NCBI GenBank assembly: GCA_016703965.1
Contig: JADJBB010000003.1
Span: 1-23,415 of the forward strand
Reading direction: 5' to 3'
DNA length: 23,415 nucleotides
Source: Acidobacteriota bacterium
GTDB taxonomy: Bacteria; Acidobacteriota; Blastocatellia; Pyrinomonadales; Pyrinomonadaceae
Shown here piece by piece: positions 1-9,309 of this stretch. The notes under the pieces are model-generated. The model did not search any database and was not told the DNA's origin. It worked only from the letters and a program-made list of their open reading frames with translations. The position numbers were made by a program, and so were the translations under genes. Numbering within the stretch: the first letter of the stretch is position 1; each line of letters begins with the position of its first letter.

Positions 1-488
1 CGGCCGGAAAGATAGACTCCGGCGGCTACGTTTCGGAAAAACTGGCGTTGGTTTTTCTGCTTCGAGATCAACCGGCGATGGCGGCGTTGGCGGCAATCCC
101 ATTATCTGCTTTTTCTCGGCTGAATAATTTCTCCTGAATGTAATGCATCTGGAGAACCTTGATCTTTGCTGTCGAGCCTCGGCTTTGTCTTTCCGCGAGG
201 TGTATTCGGGATCGCTGAAAATTCGATACTGGACTGTCAGTCCGATCGAAAAAGCGGCACAGCCCGGATGTGTACAGGGTCCAATTACCTTCAAACTTAA
301 TAAATCGCTTTTTTAAGAAAATAGGCAGAACTGCGAGAAATAAAGAAAGAAAGATATATTGCGTTGAGCTGTGATCGTAGACGTCGTAGCCGCGGATCAA
401 TGCCCATAATAAATAGAGTAATGGCCAATAGCGGTCACCAGGGCGATCAGAGCAAGAATGAAAAATGTGATGATGTTCTGTTTTTCAT
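1..488 (-). CDS. FtsW/RodA-like membrane protein, N-terminal part, frameshifted, cut by window edge
   Basis: The ATG at 488-486 directly follows the stop of the penicillin-binding protein (TAA then ATG), so the two are probably co-transcribed. Read across several single-base shifts, the protein starts with a hydrophobic helix (NIITFFILALIALVTAIGHY), a polar stretch (RGYDVYDHSSTQ), then two more hydrophobic segments (YIFLSLFLAVLPIFL and, after a shift, TSGLLLFSIGLTVQYR). A charged region follows (RIFSDPEYTSRKDKAEARQQ, HYIQE, EKKQIMGLPPTPPSPVDLEAE) and runs off the left edge. The position behind an FHA protein and a class B PBP fits a SEDS glycosyltransferase (FtsW/RodA), which partners such PBPs in polymerising peptidoglycan. 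The catalytic SEDS region is outside the window, so the assignment is inference. At least three indels are needed to join the pieces. Confidence 0.45.
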
Positions 489-2199
489 TTATAGAGGCAA
501 ACTATTTTTCTTTTTCGCTGGCTGTGCCGCAGGAGGCTTTGGCTTATATTGATCGCCCAGCAGGCCAAGTTCTCGAGCCTAAAATTACATTGCGGCGATC
601 GGAGCTGCTGTTCTGGCCCCCAAACCACCACCTTCGACAACAACCGAGATAGCGGCGTCAGTCTTTCCAGTGGTGCGATCGTTATGAACCAGCTGTCAGT
701 CCGTTCACGTATCATCTGCGGTACAAAATAATCTTCCCACTTGGCCGTTTACATTCTTTCTTCGACGTTTTCGGTCTTGAGGTTTCCCGCAGCGTCATAA
801 TCAGGAGCAAGTTTTTCCGCTGTACCAGTTTTACCGCCGGTTCGTATCCCGGTGCCGGCTAGCTTTGCTGAAATAGCAGTCCCTGTTCCGCCCGGCTCCT
901 CGGTAACCGTCAAGCATAATGTCGCGGATCGCAGCCGCCTGCTGGGGCGAAATGACCTGGCCAAATACTTGCGGCGGTTGGTCCGCTTCGATCCGCGGTT
1001 TCATTAGTTTTCCTTCCATATTTGCGGGGATCAAGCTATCAACGCCATCTGGAAATGGTGTCATTTGGCCCGCGTAACCCTGCCCCATTCCTTCCGATTC
1101 AAAGATCGTACAAGGAAATCTCTTTTCCCCGTCACAATGGTCGATTGCTGTGGACTAGAGCTCCAAATATATTTAAAGGTTGCTCGTATTCCAGATGTTT
1201 GGGAAAAAGCGAGATAAAGAGCCTCGTCGGGTGAATCGACCCGGGAGCGATGCCAACCAGCAAAGCCGTTTCCGCAAACGTTCGCGGCCAAGTTCGATAG
1301 CCAGTTGGGCGGGAAAAATGATTACTTGATACCAGCAAGCAAATACTGATGTCCTTTCTTGACACCCGCCGTCGCAAGCTCCACCAACCGAACCGTCAGG
1401 GCCAAGTTTTTGAGTTGCATCGACGATCGGCCGCGAACCCTTGTTGGGCTTAAAGCCCTCAGCGTAACTAGGGAAGACAGCATTCTGCTTGTTCGCCCGA
1501 AAAGCCGAAATCGTCGTGAATGTCTTAAATGTCGAGCCGGGAGCATAAAACTCCCTAGTTGCCCTGTTTAACAGCGGTTTATCCCGCTTGTTTCCCTCTA
1601 ATTTAAGATAATTTTCAAGGGTCTGGGCTTCGTCGATATTGAATGACGGATTCGAGTACATTGCAAGCAGGTCACCGGTTTGCGGATTTAGGACGACGAT
1701 CGCTCCTTTTTTGCCCTCAAGCTGAGTGGCCAGATATGATTGCAGATCGCGGTCGATCGTGACCCTGACGTCTTTTTGTTCTTCCTCCGGTTTCTTGATC
1801 TTAGTTAAAACTTCCCATGATTCCGGCATTGGATCCGCCTGTCGCTTACAAAGAGTTCGCTCGAGGCCTGGCGTGCCGCGTTCCGTTCCCAAGAAGGTGA
1901 GCCATCTCTTTCTCGAGAGCGAACCCGCGGATAATGTCGCCGTCCTTATCGACTTTGTAGTATGCGAGAGTACTGGAGAGTTTCCCGGTCCGATCGAGCA
2001 TCCAACCGCGGAGGCTCGCGGCCGTGGCACGCCTATTTCGCAGATCTTTATAGCTTAACGCCTGGAACTGTTCATTCGATTCGTCCGCAAAGTACGTCCA
2101 ATAGACCTGAAATCCAAATACAAAAAGAGCTGCTACCACGAAGAATACCTGCCAGATCCGCAGGCTTCGATTTGTAAGCGTTTGGGTGAGGCGGCGTTT
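489..2199 (-). CDS. Class B penicillin-binding protein (PBP2/FtsI/PbpA-like transpeptidase), frameshifted
   Basis: This is a peptidoglycan D,D-transpeptidase read in several frames. The N-terminus has one membrane anchor (RIWQVFFVVAALFVFGFQVYW), followed by RNRRATAASLRGWMLDRTGK, the usual dimerisation-domain opening of class B PBPs, then VTIDRDLQSYLATQL and GAIVVLNPQTGDLLAMYSNP. The catalytic serine motif is STFK (in APGSTFKTF, near 1535), the second motif is SSN (near 1320), and the third is KTGTAEK (near 830). The C-terminus reads DSWFITIAP, then GGGFGARTAAP after a shift, and ends at the TAA at 491-489. I count at least four indels (near 1885, 1390-1320, 900-850 and 640-600). The exact start is unresolved: the N-terminal frame is open from about 2214 with no ATG before the anchor. 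It lies between a small membrane protein and an FtsW-like gene, the usual PBP/SEDS pairing. Confidence 0.85.
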
Positions 2200-2408
2200 A
2201 CTTCCTTCGGAAGTTCAAGCTCTGCAACTGGTATGTGACGACGAAAGTTATCAAAGAAAGTAATGACAAGAAACCCGATCAATATCCCGACCGCAATGAT
2301 GTAGACGATCGAAAGTCCGGCAGGCGTGCGTTCAAGCACCTGGCCGCCAAACAGATTTTCGGGCTTCCATTGGTTCCAGTCGATCAGGGAAAGAAGAAAC
2401 ACTGTCAT
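2133..2408 (-). CDS. Small membrane protein between FHA and PBP genes
   Basis: It starts with ATG overlapping the stop of the FHA gene by four bases (ATGA), a translational-coupling arrangement. The product is about 70-90 residues with a first hydrophobic stretch (MTVFLLSLIDW), a polar loop (KPENLFGGQVLERTPA), a strong membrane helix (GLSIVYIIAVGILIGFLVITFF) and a short basic/acidic tail (DNFRRHIPVAELELPKEV). The last roughly 20 residues run into the PBP start region and may be wrong if an indel lies there. I do not recognise a family. Its place in the operon suggests a small partner of the cell-wall machinery, which is inference only. Confidence 0.6.
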   Translation of the reverse strand: MTVFLLSLIDWNQWKPENLFGGQVLERTPAGLSIVYIIAVGILIGFLVITFFDNFRRHIPVAELELPKEVNAASPKRLQIEACGSGRYSSW

Positions 2409-3427
2409 TTGGTGTCCTCTCGAGGGCCGGATCTATGAACGTTTTCATCGGATCGATCTCTACCGTTTTTCTCGGGCGGATCTTGAGCCGCTATTTTTGC
2501 TTCCGCCGACACTTTACCAGTGAATTTAAGCCCGTCGATCTCGATCGTGTTCTCCTGCGAAAATCGCTGAGAAAGTTCACTTGTGTTTCCGGATTCGGAA
2601 GGGATCTTTTCAAATACCACGTCCACCATCCCAAACTTAACGCGATCCTCCGCCTTCAATCTCAACGCCTTTCCGTACGGGATACGCTCGCCATTCACGA
2701 AAGTTCCGTTTGTCGAGCCGGTGTCAGCGACCGAGAGATTGTCATCGCTATCTATTACAAGCGATGCATGGATCTTAGATACACTGACATCATCTATCGT
2801 CAGGTCGTTTGAGACGGTACGTCCGACCGAGAGACGGCCGTTGGACGGAAATGTAATGCGACGGTCACGCGGAGTTCCGTTCAACTCAAAATGAGCGACG
2901 AAGACGGCTCCTTCCCGTTCTTTCTCGATCAACTCGGCGTGTGGCTTGGCATCCCCAAGTTTTATCGACGGGATCGTGACGTTCAGTTCCGCCTCGTGAT
3001 CTTCATCGGAAAACTTGTCGAAGCTGACAAAGAGCTTGACGCCTTCCGTAAAGTAGTCAGGTTTGACCTCAACAGATAATGGAGCAAATGTGTAGTAAAG
3101 CTTGTCGTTGATGTGGTCGGCCGCTGCGGTGAGAAGCTCGTTTTCCAGTTTTAGCAACGTGTCATCAGCATCCGTTGCGAATTTATCCCAGTGGACCTTT
3201 AACGTGATGTTGTGAGGAACAATAGATCCTTTCCCCAGAACGCCCTTCACTTCCGAGTCGAGGAGTTTTTTCATCCGCTCGACGAGTTCGCTGGTTGCGA
3301 GACTGCTTGACGGTGTCCAACGCCGCCCCGTGAACTTGTCGACTGTGTCCCCGATTCTTGTCAAGGCACCCTGTAAAAGCCAATCGGCTGAGAGTCCTTT
3401 CTTGGAAACGGGTGTCTTGTCAGTCAT
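2405..3427 (-). CDS. FhaA-type protein: DUF3662-like N-terminal domain plus FHA domain
   Basis: Intact 340-residue protein without signal peptide or membrane segment. Residues about 10-135 (DWLLQGALTRIGDTVDKFTG, SIVPHNITLKVHWDKF, APLSVEVKPDYFTEGVKLFV) resemble the N-terminal domain of actinobacterial FhaA (DUF3662). Residues about 190-280 form an FHA domain with the hallmark GR in LSVGRTVSNDL, the SKIH motif and the GSTNGTFVNG loop, which bind phosphothreonine peptides. The tail of about 60 residues is polar and probably disordered. In Actinobacteria such proteins are read out by PknB-type kinases and control peptidoglycan synthesis with RodA and PbpA. Here the downstream PBP and FtsW-like genes support the same role. 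It is the first gene of a leftward operon and lies divergent from the pilin operon. Confidence 0.88.
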   Translation of the reverse strand: MTDKTPVSKKGLSADWLLQGALTRIGDTVDKFTGRRWTPSSSLATSELVERMKKLLDSEVKGVLGKGSIVPHNITLKVHWDKFATDADDTLLKLENELLTAAADHINDKLYYTFAPLSVEVKPDYFTEGVKLFVSFDKFSDEDHEAELNVTIPSIKLGDAKPHAELIEKEREGAVFVAHFELNGTPRDRRITFPSNGRLSVGRTVSNDLTIDDVSVSKIHASLVIDSDDNLSVADTGSTNGTFVNGERIPYGKALRLKAEDRVKFGMVDVVFEKIPSESGNTSELSQRFSQENTIEIDGLKFTGKVSAEAKIAAQDPPEKNGRDRSDENVHRSGPREDTK

Positions 3428-3515
3428 TTAACAGCAAATTGATCTTAGATCTCTTCCAGAAAATCTGCCGCAATTCTACCCGAAATCCGAACCAAAGAAA
3501 AGCAACTCAATCCTA

Positions 3516-3545
3516 TTGCATTTTGAACGTAAAACATTGTAAAAT
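3516..3545 (+). promoter_or_regulatory. Predicted sigma70-type promoter of the pilin operon
   Basis: TTGCAT at 3516-3521 and TAAAAT at 3540-3545 are separated by 18 bp, a good match to a vegetative promoter. Transcription would start near 3552, leaving a leader of about 95 bases before the first pilin gene. Assigned by pattern only. Confidence 0.45.
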
Positions 3546-3549
3546 CTTT

Positions 3550-3572
3550 TTGGAATGTGTTGTGCATTCCAA
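3550..3572. promoter_or_regulatory. Inverted repeat at the predicted transcription start (possible operator)
   Basis: TTGGAATG (3550-3557) and CATTCCAA (3565-3572) are perfect 8-bp inverted arms around a 7-base spacer. The repeat begins just after the predicted -10 box, so it could be a repressor site or a 5'-leader hairpin. It is also in the divergent region upstream of the FHA operon. No T-run follows directly, so a terminator is less likely. Confidence 0.4.
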
Positions 3573-3645
3573 CTTTTCCTTATTAGCGCCCTCATACTTT
3601 ACCGTATTGGCGTAACCAGTTAGTAAGAGCGAAAGCACAAGACTT

Positions 3646-4332
3646 ATGAGAAATCGACTTCATAAGGCGGGTCGGGACAATTCCGGATTCTCCATGACGG
3701 AACTATTGGTGGTTCTCGGCATCATTGCGATAATGAGCGTTATCTCCTTACCGTATATCGTCAATTACAAGAAAGCATATAAGTCTGAGGATCAAGCCCT
3801 TAAGGTGATAGATATGATGCGCGAAGCGGGCCAGCTCGCGCTCAACCGGCGGCGCACGATAAGGTTTGAGATCGATTTTACGGATAACGCAGCTTTAATC
3901 ATCGACGAGAACGGCGGAGCTGCAGATACCCAGATCAAAAAGCTCCCCCTGGAAATGACCAAGGATGTTCGAATGGACATCATTCCGGCGACGATCTCGA
4001 AGCCGAATCCTCCAAATTACAATGATCTTGCCGCTTCGACGGATACCCTGGGCCATCTGGCAGGGACTGTGACCGTTACCGGACATTCGGTCTGGGCGGC
4101 TCGCTTTCGTAGTGACGGTTCGGTAGTAAATGCCGCCAATGTACCGATAAACGCAAATATCTACTCTTGGCCGCCGATCTCCCGGGAAGCACAACGCCGC
4201 GAAGCAAAGCTGAAGTACGCGCGATTACGATCTTTGGCGGCAGCGGAGCGATCAGGTACTGGAAACACGACGGGACGAATTTCGTCGCAAATCAATAATG
4301 AGCAGGATTGGCACTATGAATATCAAATCTGA
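3646..4332 (+). CDS. Minor pseudopilin, FimT/GspH-like
   Basis: 228-residue prepilin-like protein. After a 14-residue basic leader comes a class III prepilin site, SG|FSMTELLVVLGIIAIM, with Phe at +1 and the conserved Glu at +5, then a hydrophobic helix to about residue 40. The rest is a soluble domain with no cysteine pair that I noticed. The prepilin peptidase would cleave after Gly14, and the product would join the pilus tip or initiation complex in the inner membrane. It is the first gene of a four-gene operon (GspH/FimT, PilV, PilW, PilX order), the standard minor-pilin set. The end overlaps the start of the next gene by 17 bases. No strong ribosome binding site precedes this ATG. Confidence 0.85.
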   Translation: MRNRLHKAGRDNSGFSMTELLVVLGIIAIMSVISLPYIVNYKKAYKSEDQALKVIDMMREAGQLALNRRRTIRFEIDFTDNAALIIDENGGAADTQIKKLPLEMTKDVRMDIIPATISKPNPPNYNDLAASTDTLGHLAGTVTVTGHSVWAARFRSDGSVVNAANVPINANIYSWPPISREAQRREAKLKYARLRSLAAAERSGTGNTTGRISSQINNEQDWHYEYQI

Positions 4333-4870
4333 AAACGGATTCTCTTACATCGATGTAATGATCGCTCTGGTCATTCTGATGTTCGGGATCCTTGCCATGT
4401 TAGCGGCGATCTCCTGGTCAGTGGTACAAGCGAGCGGACACGAACAGCAATTGCTTGCGAAACAGATCGCAACCTCCACGCTTGAGTCGATAATGGCGGT
4501 TAAGGAAACCGATCCAACGAGGCTGGGTTGGTCGGCCGTCGGAAACATAGGCAGCAACCCAGATCCGGCCACCGGCGTTGCACAGGGAATATTTGCCGTC
4601 GGATTTCAGCCGGTTCGACTCGATGCAGGACCGGATCAGGTTATCGGTACTGCCGATGATACGGGTGCAACTGTCAGCCAACTTCGGCGAAGGATAGTCA
4701 TTACGGATGTTTGTGACCCGGACAGGCCGTCGCCGGTTATTTGCTCTCCGGCTGGGAATTCACCGGTCCGGATCCGAACTGTTCAAGTCACGGTAACTTA
4801 CAACGTCGGAGGCTTGCAGCGGCAGGAAGTCGTTCAGACCGTTCTAACCGATTACGCGGTGGTCAACTAG
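4316..4870 (+). CDS. Minor pilin, PilV-like
   Basis: About 184 residues. The ATG at 4316 is chosen over the one at 4298 because it gives a typical short prepilin leader (MNIKSENG) and has AGGA about nine bases upstream. The cleavage site reads G|FSYIDVMIALVILMFGILAM: Phe at +1 but Asp rather than the usual Glu at +5. The helix is followed by AKQIATSTLESIMAVKET, typical of PilV/GspI-like proteins, and by a C-terminal beta-rich region ending VQVTVTYNVGGLQRQEVVQT. It overlaps the preceding gene and is followed after 15 bases by PilW, so it is co-transcribed. The function (minor pilin of a type IV pilus tip complex) follows from the family and the operon. Confidence 0.82.
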   Translation: MNIKSENGFSYIDVMIALVILMFGILAMLAAISWSVVQASGHEQQLLAKQIATSTLESIMAVKETDPTRLGWSAVGNIGSNPDPATGVAQGIFAVGFQPVRLDAGPDQVIGTADDTGATVSQLRRRIVITDVCDPDRPSPVICSPAGNSPVRIRTVQVTVTYNVGGLQRQEVVQTVLTDYAVVN

Positions 4871-4885
4871 CTATAAAAGAGTCCT

Positions 4886-5945
4886 ATGAAAGTTCAAGTG
4901 GAAACAAGATCTGTACCTGCAAAAGCTACTCCCGAGAGCGGCTTTTCGCTGCTTGAGTTGCTGGTTTCGATGGTGATCTTCCTTGTCGTTTCAGCAGCCG
5001 TTTGGGGGCTTCTAAGGACGGCGCAACAGAGCCGGTCCGCCGTTACCGAAGAAGTTCAGCTGGCGAAAAACGTTCGTATCGCTCTCAGCCAGATCTCGAG
5101 AGACGCCTTTAACGCCGGATTTGGCTACCCTTCGGCGAGCACCGTTGTGCTGCCCGATAACAGGATCTCGACCGCCCTTGGGGTGCCGAACGATTTTGAC
5201 ACCAGCCGCGACACGGTTCCGCCGGTGATCGCAGGGAATAACATCACCCTGAGTACGTTCGCGACGACCGCAAATACGAGGACGGACCAGGTTACCTTTC
5301 TTTATAAGGACAACACATTCAACGTAATAAGCGGCGTCTCGCAGCCTCTGAATATTAATGCGGCGACCACAACTACCGGAGGTATCGACGAGATCGTGCC
5401 GATATCGGGTAGCAATGCAGCGTGCCGCGTGAACGATGTCTACATCGTCATTGGAAACACCGGATCGACTCTCGGGCTTTCAACCGCGTTGAGCGGTACT
5501 AACAAGATACAGTTCTCAAATGGTGATCTGCTTGGGTTTAACCAAACCGGAACCACAGGACCGCTCAGGGCGATCAGTACGCCGGCGAGCATACAGTGTA
5601 CGAATGGTCACTTATTTCGTGACAGCTGACGGAATTCTGAACCGCCGCGAATACGCAAATATTACTCCGGCGGTCGCGTTTGTTGATGAGCCGCTGGTCT
5701 ACAATGTCGAAAACTTTCAGATCCAGTACATCATGGACAACGGTTCCATAACGGATAACCCGAGTGCCGGGCCCGACGGCACGGCAGGAACCGCTGACGA
5801 TACGCAATCAAATCTAGCTGCCGTCCGGCAGATCAGATTCACTGTCAATGTTCGGTCAGTTGAGAAGAATTCGAACGGGCAGCCATACACAGAATCGATG
5901 ACTACTACTGTAAGCACAAGAAATTTGGGATACGACGCAAGCTAA
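4886..5945 (+). CDS. Minor pilin, PilW-like, one frameshift
   Basis: The prepilin leader of 19 residues ends in PESG|FSLLELLVSMVIFLVVSA, with Phe +1 and Glu +5. The frame from 4886 is open to a stop at 5627-5629, but the protein signal continues in the next frame from about 5603 (MVTYFVTADGILNRREYANI) to the stop at 5943-5945. Removing one A in the ACGAATGG context at about 5599-5606 restores one protein of about 350 residues, the usual PilW size. The C-terminal half (PLVYNVENFQIQYIMDNG ... AVRQIRFTVNVRS) is the standard PilW-type ending, where a computed spec of the record is compared over IRFTV. It is a minor pilin component, co-transcribed with its neighbours. The shift is probably a sequence error. 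Confidence 0.83.
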
Positions 5946-5967
5946 AGTCAGGATGGAGTATAAGAAG

Positions 5968-8900
5968 ATGAAGGGAACAAGTGTTGAAAACGTTCATGCT
6001 GAAGGCAATGTTGTTGATCGCGGTGAAAAAGGCTCGGCAATCATAATTGCCCTGTTCATACTCGCGCTGATCGGCGTTTTCGTCGCGTTAGCGATGTCCA
6101 GATCTTCTGCGGAAGCAGCGGCTACCGGCAATGAGACCTCCGAGGGGCGAACATTCTACGCCGCGCAGGGAAGTCTCGAAACGATGACCCGGAACTTCAA
6201 CAAGGTTTTTGAAGTCAAACTTAACCCTACGACCGCTGACCTGAACAACGTGCGCAATGGGGCTGTGTCTGGGCTCACTAATTTTACATTTTTCCAGGAA
6301 CTCGACCAGATCGATTCGAGTAATGTAAAAACGCTGACCGGCGGGCCGTATACGGGCCTGATCGCGATCCAGGATAACTGGCGGCTCCGAACTACTGCAA
6401 CGAGCAATAACGGAACAACCGCGAACCCCATCGGTACGCAGGTGCAGCTGACGCGAAACGTGCTTAATAATCGAATCCCGATCTTCCAGTTCGGTATTTT
6501 CTATAACGATGACCTTGAGCTTTTCCGTCCTCCGCGATTCAGTTTTGGAGGCCGCGTGCATTCGAACGGAAATTTCTTTATTTCGCCGGGTTCCGAAGGC
6601 GTTTATTTCGATTCACGGGTTACGGCCGCAGACCAGATCGTGACGCAGGCTTGGAGAAACTGGGATACCGGCGACTCAGCTAACAGCCAGACCTGGATCA
6701 AGAATGCATCGGGTACTTTCGTTCAATTGCTGCCGACGATGGGAAGTGTCCTGAATACAACCGAAGGTGCGGCAAATAACATATTTCAGTATCCACCGGC
6801 AGTGCCGGTTCCGGCTCAGACTCCTAATACCGATCTGCCGCCCAGCCGCTTGAATACGAGTTTCTTAACACAGTCGTCTGTCTTTGACGGCAATCTTTTG
6901 GCAAACACCCCGACCCTCAAGCTTCCGCTGAACGTCGGTGCTAACACAGATCTCGTTGAAATGCTCCGGCGCGGAAAAGAGATAGCAAGCTCCAGCGGCG
7001 GAGACCTTGCAAACATCGGCGGCACGCTTGGCCCCGTCACAGCTGCATCTACGGACAACAGCATTCTGCGAAGCGAGAGATTTACTAACAAAACCGGAAT
7101 CCGCATAACACTTGCCGATAGTCAGGCAAAACTGCCGGGCTGTGCATCTGGTACCGGCATAACGCCGATCGCGACAACGACTGCCTCAAAATGCGGTATT
7201 CGCCTCGATGGCCGCCCTGACGGGATGCCGACGGAGCCGACAGTCGCTCCGACGCCGACAGCTACTCCGGATCGTGTTCGCGGCTATCAGCCAAAACCGA
7301 TGAAGAAGCTCGTAGCCGACACAAATTTCACCACTGATCCGTACGTGAGCACTCGCGTTAATGGCGAACGCTTTTATACGGGGGGCTGTTCACAGCCCAC
7401 CGCGGCATGCCGCGAGGTCTGGATCAAGGTCGAGACCGTAACGACGAATCCGGGCGACGGGGCTGTCATTACCCGCGACATTACAGAGGATTTCCTAAGC
7501 CTTGGCGTGACGGAACCCGCGACCCAAATTTTGAATGGCTCCACGGTTGAATTCAAGATAACGGATAACCGATACGCCCAGGGAACGATGACCTCGATGT
7601 ATGATGGCACCGTCGCTCCGACCTCTTTGACGCCGACGACACCACAAACGCCCGCGTCAAACGGCATCGACAGCCGGTCCGTTATCAAACTTCAGCGGTT
7701 CCTGATTCCCGGCAAACCGATCCCGACGCCGAGTACGACCCCTGATAAATATACGACGAACGTGAATATTGGAACCGGCGTGAATTCCAATTACGATCCG
7801 GGATTCACCGTCGTTCAGCGATTTAGCGGGGCGACACAGGCGAATATTCAAAACGGGTGTAAGGACACCGCCGCATTACCTGCACTAACGAACCCGGCAA
7901 CTCTCCCGAGTTGCGGGACGACAACGAACTCAGAGGGTGGTTTAGAGCGTACACAATCTACGCCGTTAACTGCGGATACGACATATACCGAAAATGTTGG
8001 TTACCATTTAAAGCTAGCCAAGATTGACGGAAGCGCAGCAGATCGAGCTATCGTTCCGTTCCCGATCGAGATGTTCGATGCCCGCGAAGGCTACTACTAC
8101 GACGAGCGGAGCACGACCTATTACTCAAATCTCGCCCGCCTGCCGATGAATGGCGTCATGAGCATGATCGATATCGATGTTGCCAACATGAGACGCTTTA
8201 TACGCGGCGATTTCAACGGCCTTTTCCCGGTTGACACCAAGTTTGCTGTTTCGAAAGGTGGCGTTGGCTTGGTAAGCTCAGATATTCCTAACGAGAACGG
8301 CATCGTGCTTTATATCTCCGACCGTCGGGGCGATGCTGACTTCGACGGCGAATACGACATGGAAGATATCTATGGCGGTTCGCCCGGCAACAATGGCTCG
8401 ATGGAATTGGGTGAAGACACAAACCGCGACGGATCGCTACAGGCGAAATACATGGACTTCAGCGGAACCTATCCCTGGACGGATATCACCGGATGCGCGG
8501 GAGCGGGAACGGACTGTGAAGCTCCCAGGTATTCGCACGCCGCACCGCCGGATTTCGCTTCCGTTGTCGATCATAAATACTATCGCCGCGGTGTTCGATT
8601 GACGAACGGCACGACTTTGCCTGGGATCTATGATTCAGCGGTTCCGGCAAATACTAGAGGTTTCACCGTTGCCACCGAAAACAACATGTACGTTGACGGC
8701 AACTACAATGCAACAAGTGCCGCCTCGCCGCCGACGTCCGGTAACACACCTTTCAACCAGTATTATCCGTTCGATACGGCGCTACACATTCCTGCTTCGA
8801 TCGTTGCGGATGGCGTCACTATTCTCTCGAACGCATGGAATGACGGACAAAGCTTTATGAGCCCGGTCACGAGTCCGTACGATCAATCTAACCGCATCGC

Positions 8901-9249
8901 CCAGTCAACTACGATCCGATTTGCGATGATCGCCGGTGATACGATCGCCAGCCGTTCGGGTTCACCGAATCAAGGCGGCATATCGCCTAGATTGAACGGC
9001 GGTGTACACAACTTCAAGCGTTTCCTCGAAAACTGGTCCGGCCAGCGTCTCGATTATTCGGGATCGCTGATCAATCTGTTCAATTCAAGAAACGCCAACG
9101 GTTCATTCAAATGCTGTAACGAAGTTTACAACCCGCCGGTTCGTAACTGGGTGTTCGACAGCACGTTCCTCGACCCGGCGCGTCTGCCGCCTGGAACGCC
9201 GTTCTTCCAGTACGTCCAAACAACTGGATTCCTCCGGACCAACGACTAA
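5968..9249 (+). CDS. Giant PilX-like minor pilin/assembly protein
   Basis: 1093 residues if started at the ATG at 5968. GGAG at 5955-5958 is nine bases upstream, whereas the ATG at 5953 has no spacing for a binding site. The N-terminus (EKGSAIIIALFILALIGVFV, then ALAMSRSSAEAAATGNETSE) matches the PilX N-terminal segment, lacking the +5 Glu of true pilins. The rest is a large secreted region with Pro/Thr-rich linkers (PTVAPTPTATPD, SLTPTTPQTPAS, PIPTPSTTPD), a few cysteines, and two Asp-rich loops (DRRGDADFDGEYDMED near residue 785 and DTNRDGS near 817) that look like calcium-binding loops. Ordinary PilX proteins are about 150-250 residues, so this is a PilX head carrying a large extra domain. 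No PilY1 gene follows, so it may serve the tip or adhesin role itself (inference). A terminator follows at once. Confidence 0.8.
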   Translation: MKGTSVENVHAEGNVVDRGEKGSAIIIALFILALIGVFVALAMSRSSAEAAATGNETSEGRTFYAAQGSLETMTRNFNKVFEVKLNPTTADLNNVRNGAVSGLTNFTFFQELDQIDSSNVKTLTGGPYTGLIAIQDNWRLRTTATSNNGTTANPIGTQVQLTRNVLNNRIPIFQFGIFYNDDLELFRPPRFSFGGRVHSNGNFFISPGSEGVYFDSRVTAADQIVTQAWRNWDTGDSANSQTWIKNASGTFVQLLPTMGSVLNTTEGAANNIFQYPPAVPVPAQTPNTDLPPSRLNTSFLTQSSVFDGNLLANTPTLKLPLNVGANTDLVEMLRRGKEIASSSGGDLANIGGTLGPVTAASTDNSILRSERFTNKTGIRITLADSQAKLPGCASGTGITPIATTTASKCGIRLDGRPDGMPTEPTVAPTPTATPDRVRGYQPKPMKKLVADTNFTTDPYVSTRVNGERFYTGGCSQPTAACREVWIKVETVTTNPGDGAVITRDITEDFLSLGVTEPATQILNGSTVEFKITDNRYAQGTMTSMYDGTVAPTSLTPTTPQTPASNGIDSRSVIKLQRFLIPGKPIPTPSTTPDKYTTNVNIGTGVNSNYDPGFTVVQRFSGATQANIQNGCKDTAALPALTNPATLPSCGTTTNSEGGLERTQSTPLTADTTYTENVGYHLKLAKIDGSAADRAIVPFPIEMFDAREGYYYDERSTTYYSNLARLPMNGVMSMIDIDVANMRRFIRGDFNGLFPVDTKFAVSKGGVGLVSSDIPNENGIVLYISDRRGDADFDGEYDMEDIYGGSPGNNGSMELGEDTNRDGSLQAKYMDFSGTYPWTDITGCAGAGTDCEAPRYSHAAPPDFASVVDHKYYRRGVRLTNGTTLPGIYDSAVPANTRGFTVATENNMYVDGNYNATSAASPPTSGNTPFNQYYPFDTALHIPASIVADGVTILSNAWNDGQSFMSPVTSPYDQSNRIAQSTTIRFAMIAGDTIASRSGSPNQGGISPRLNGGVHNFKRFLENWSGQRLDYSGSLINLFNSRNANGSFKCCNEVYNPPVRNWVFDSTFLDPARLPPGTPFFQYVQTTGFLRTND

Positions 9250-9270
9250 CTCTCAAGGTCGATCTCAGAC

Positions 9271-9307
9271 AAAAAAAAGGCAGCTCGAAAGGGCTGTCTT
9301 TTTTTGT
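9271..9307 (+). terminator. Rho-independent terminator of the pilin operon
   Basis: The stem GGCAGC (9279-9284) pairs with GCTGTC (9293-9298), with one G-U pair and an 8-base loop. It is preceded by eight A and followed by seven T, and begins 29 bases after the PilX stop. Confidence 0.9.
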
Positions 9308-9309
9308 TT

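Noticed and set aside
6088..6561. Antisense open frame of 157 codons within the PilX-like gene
   Set aside because: Shadow of a strong plus-strand gene, with no motif or signal of its own.
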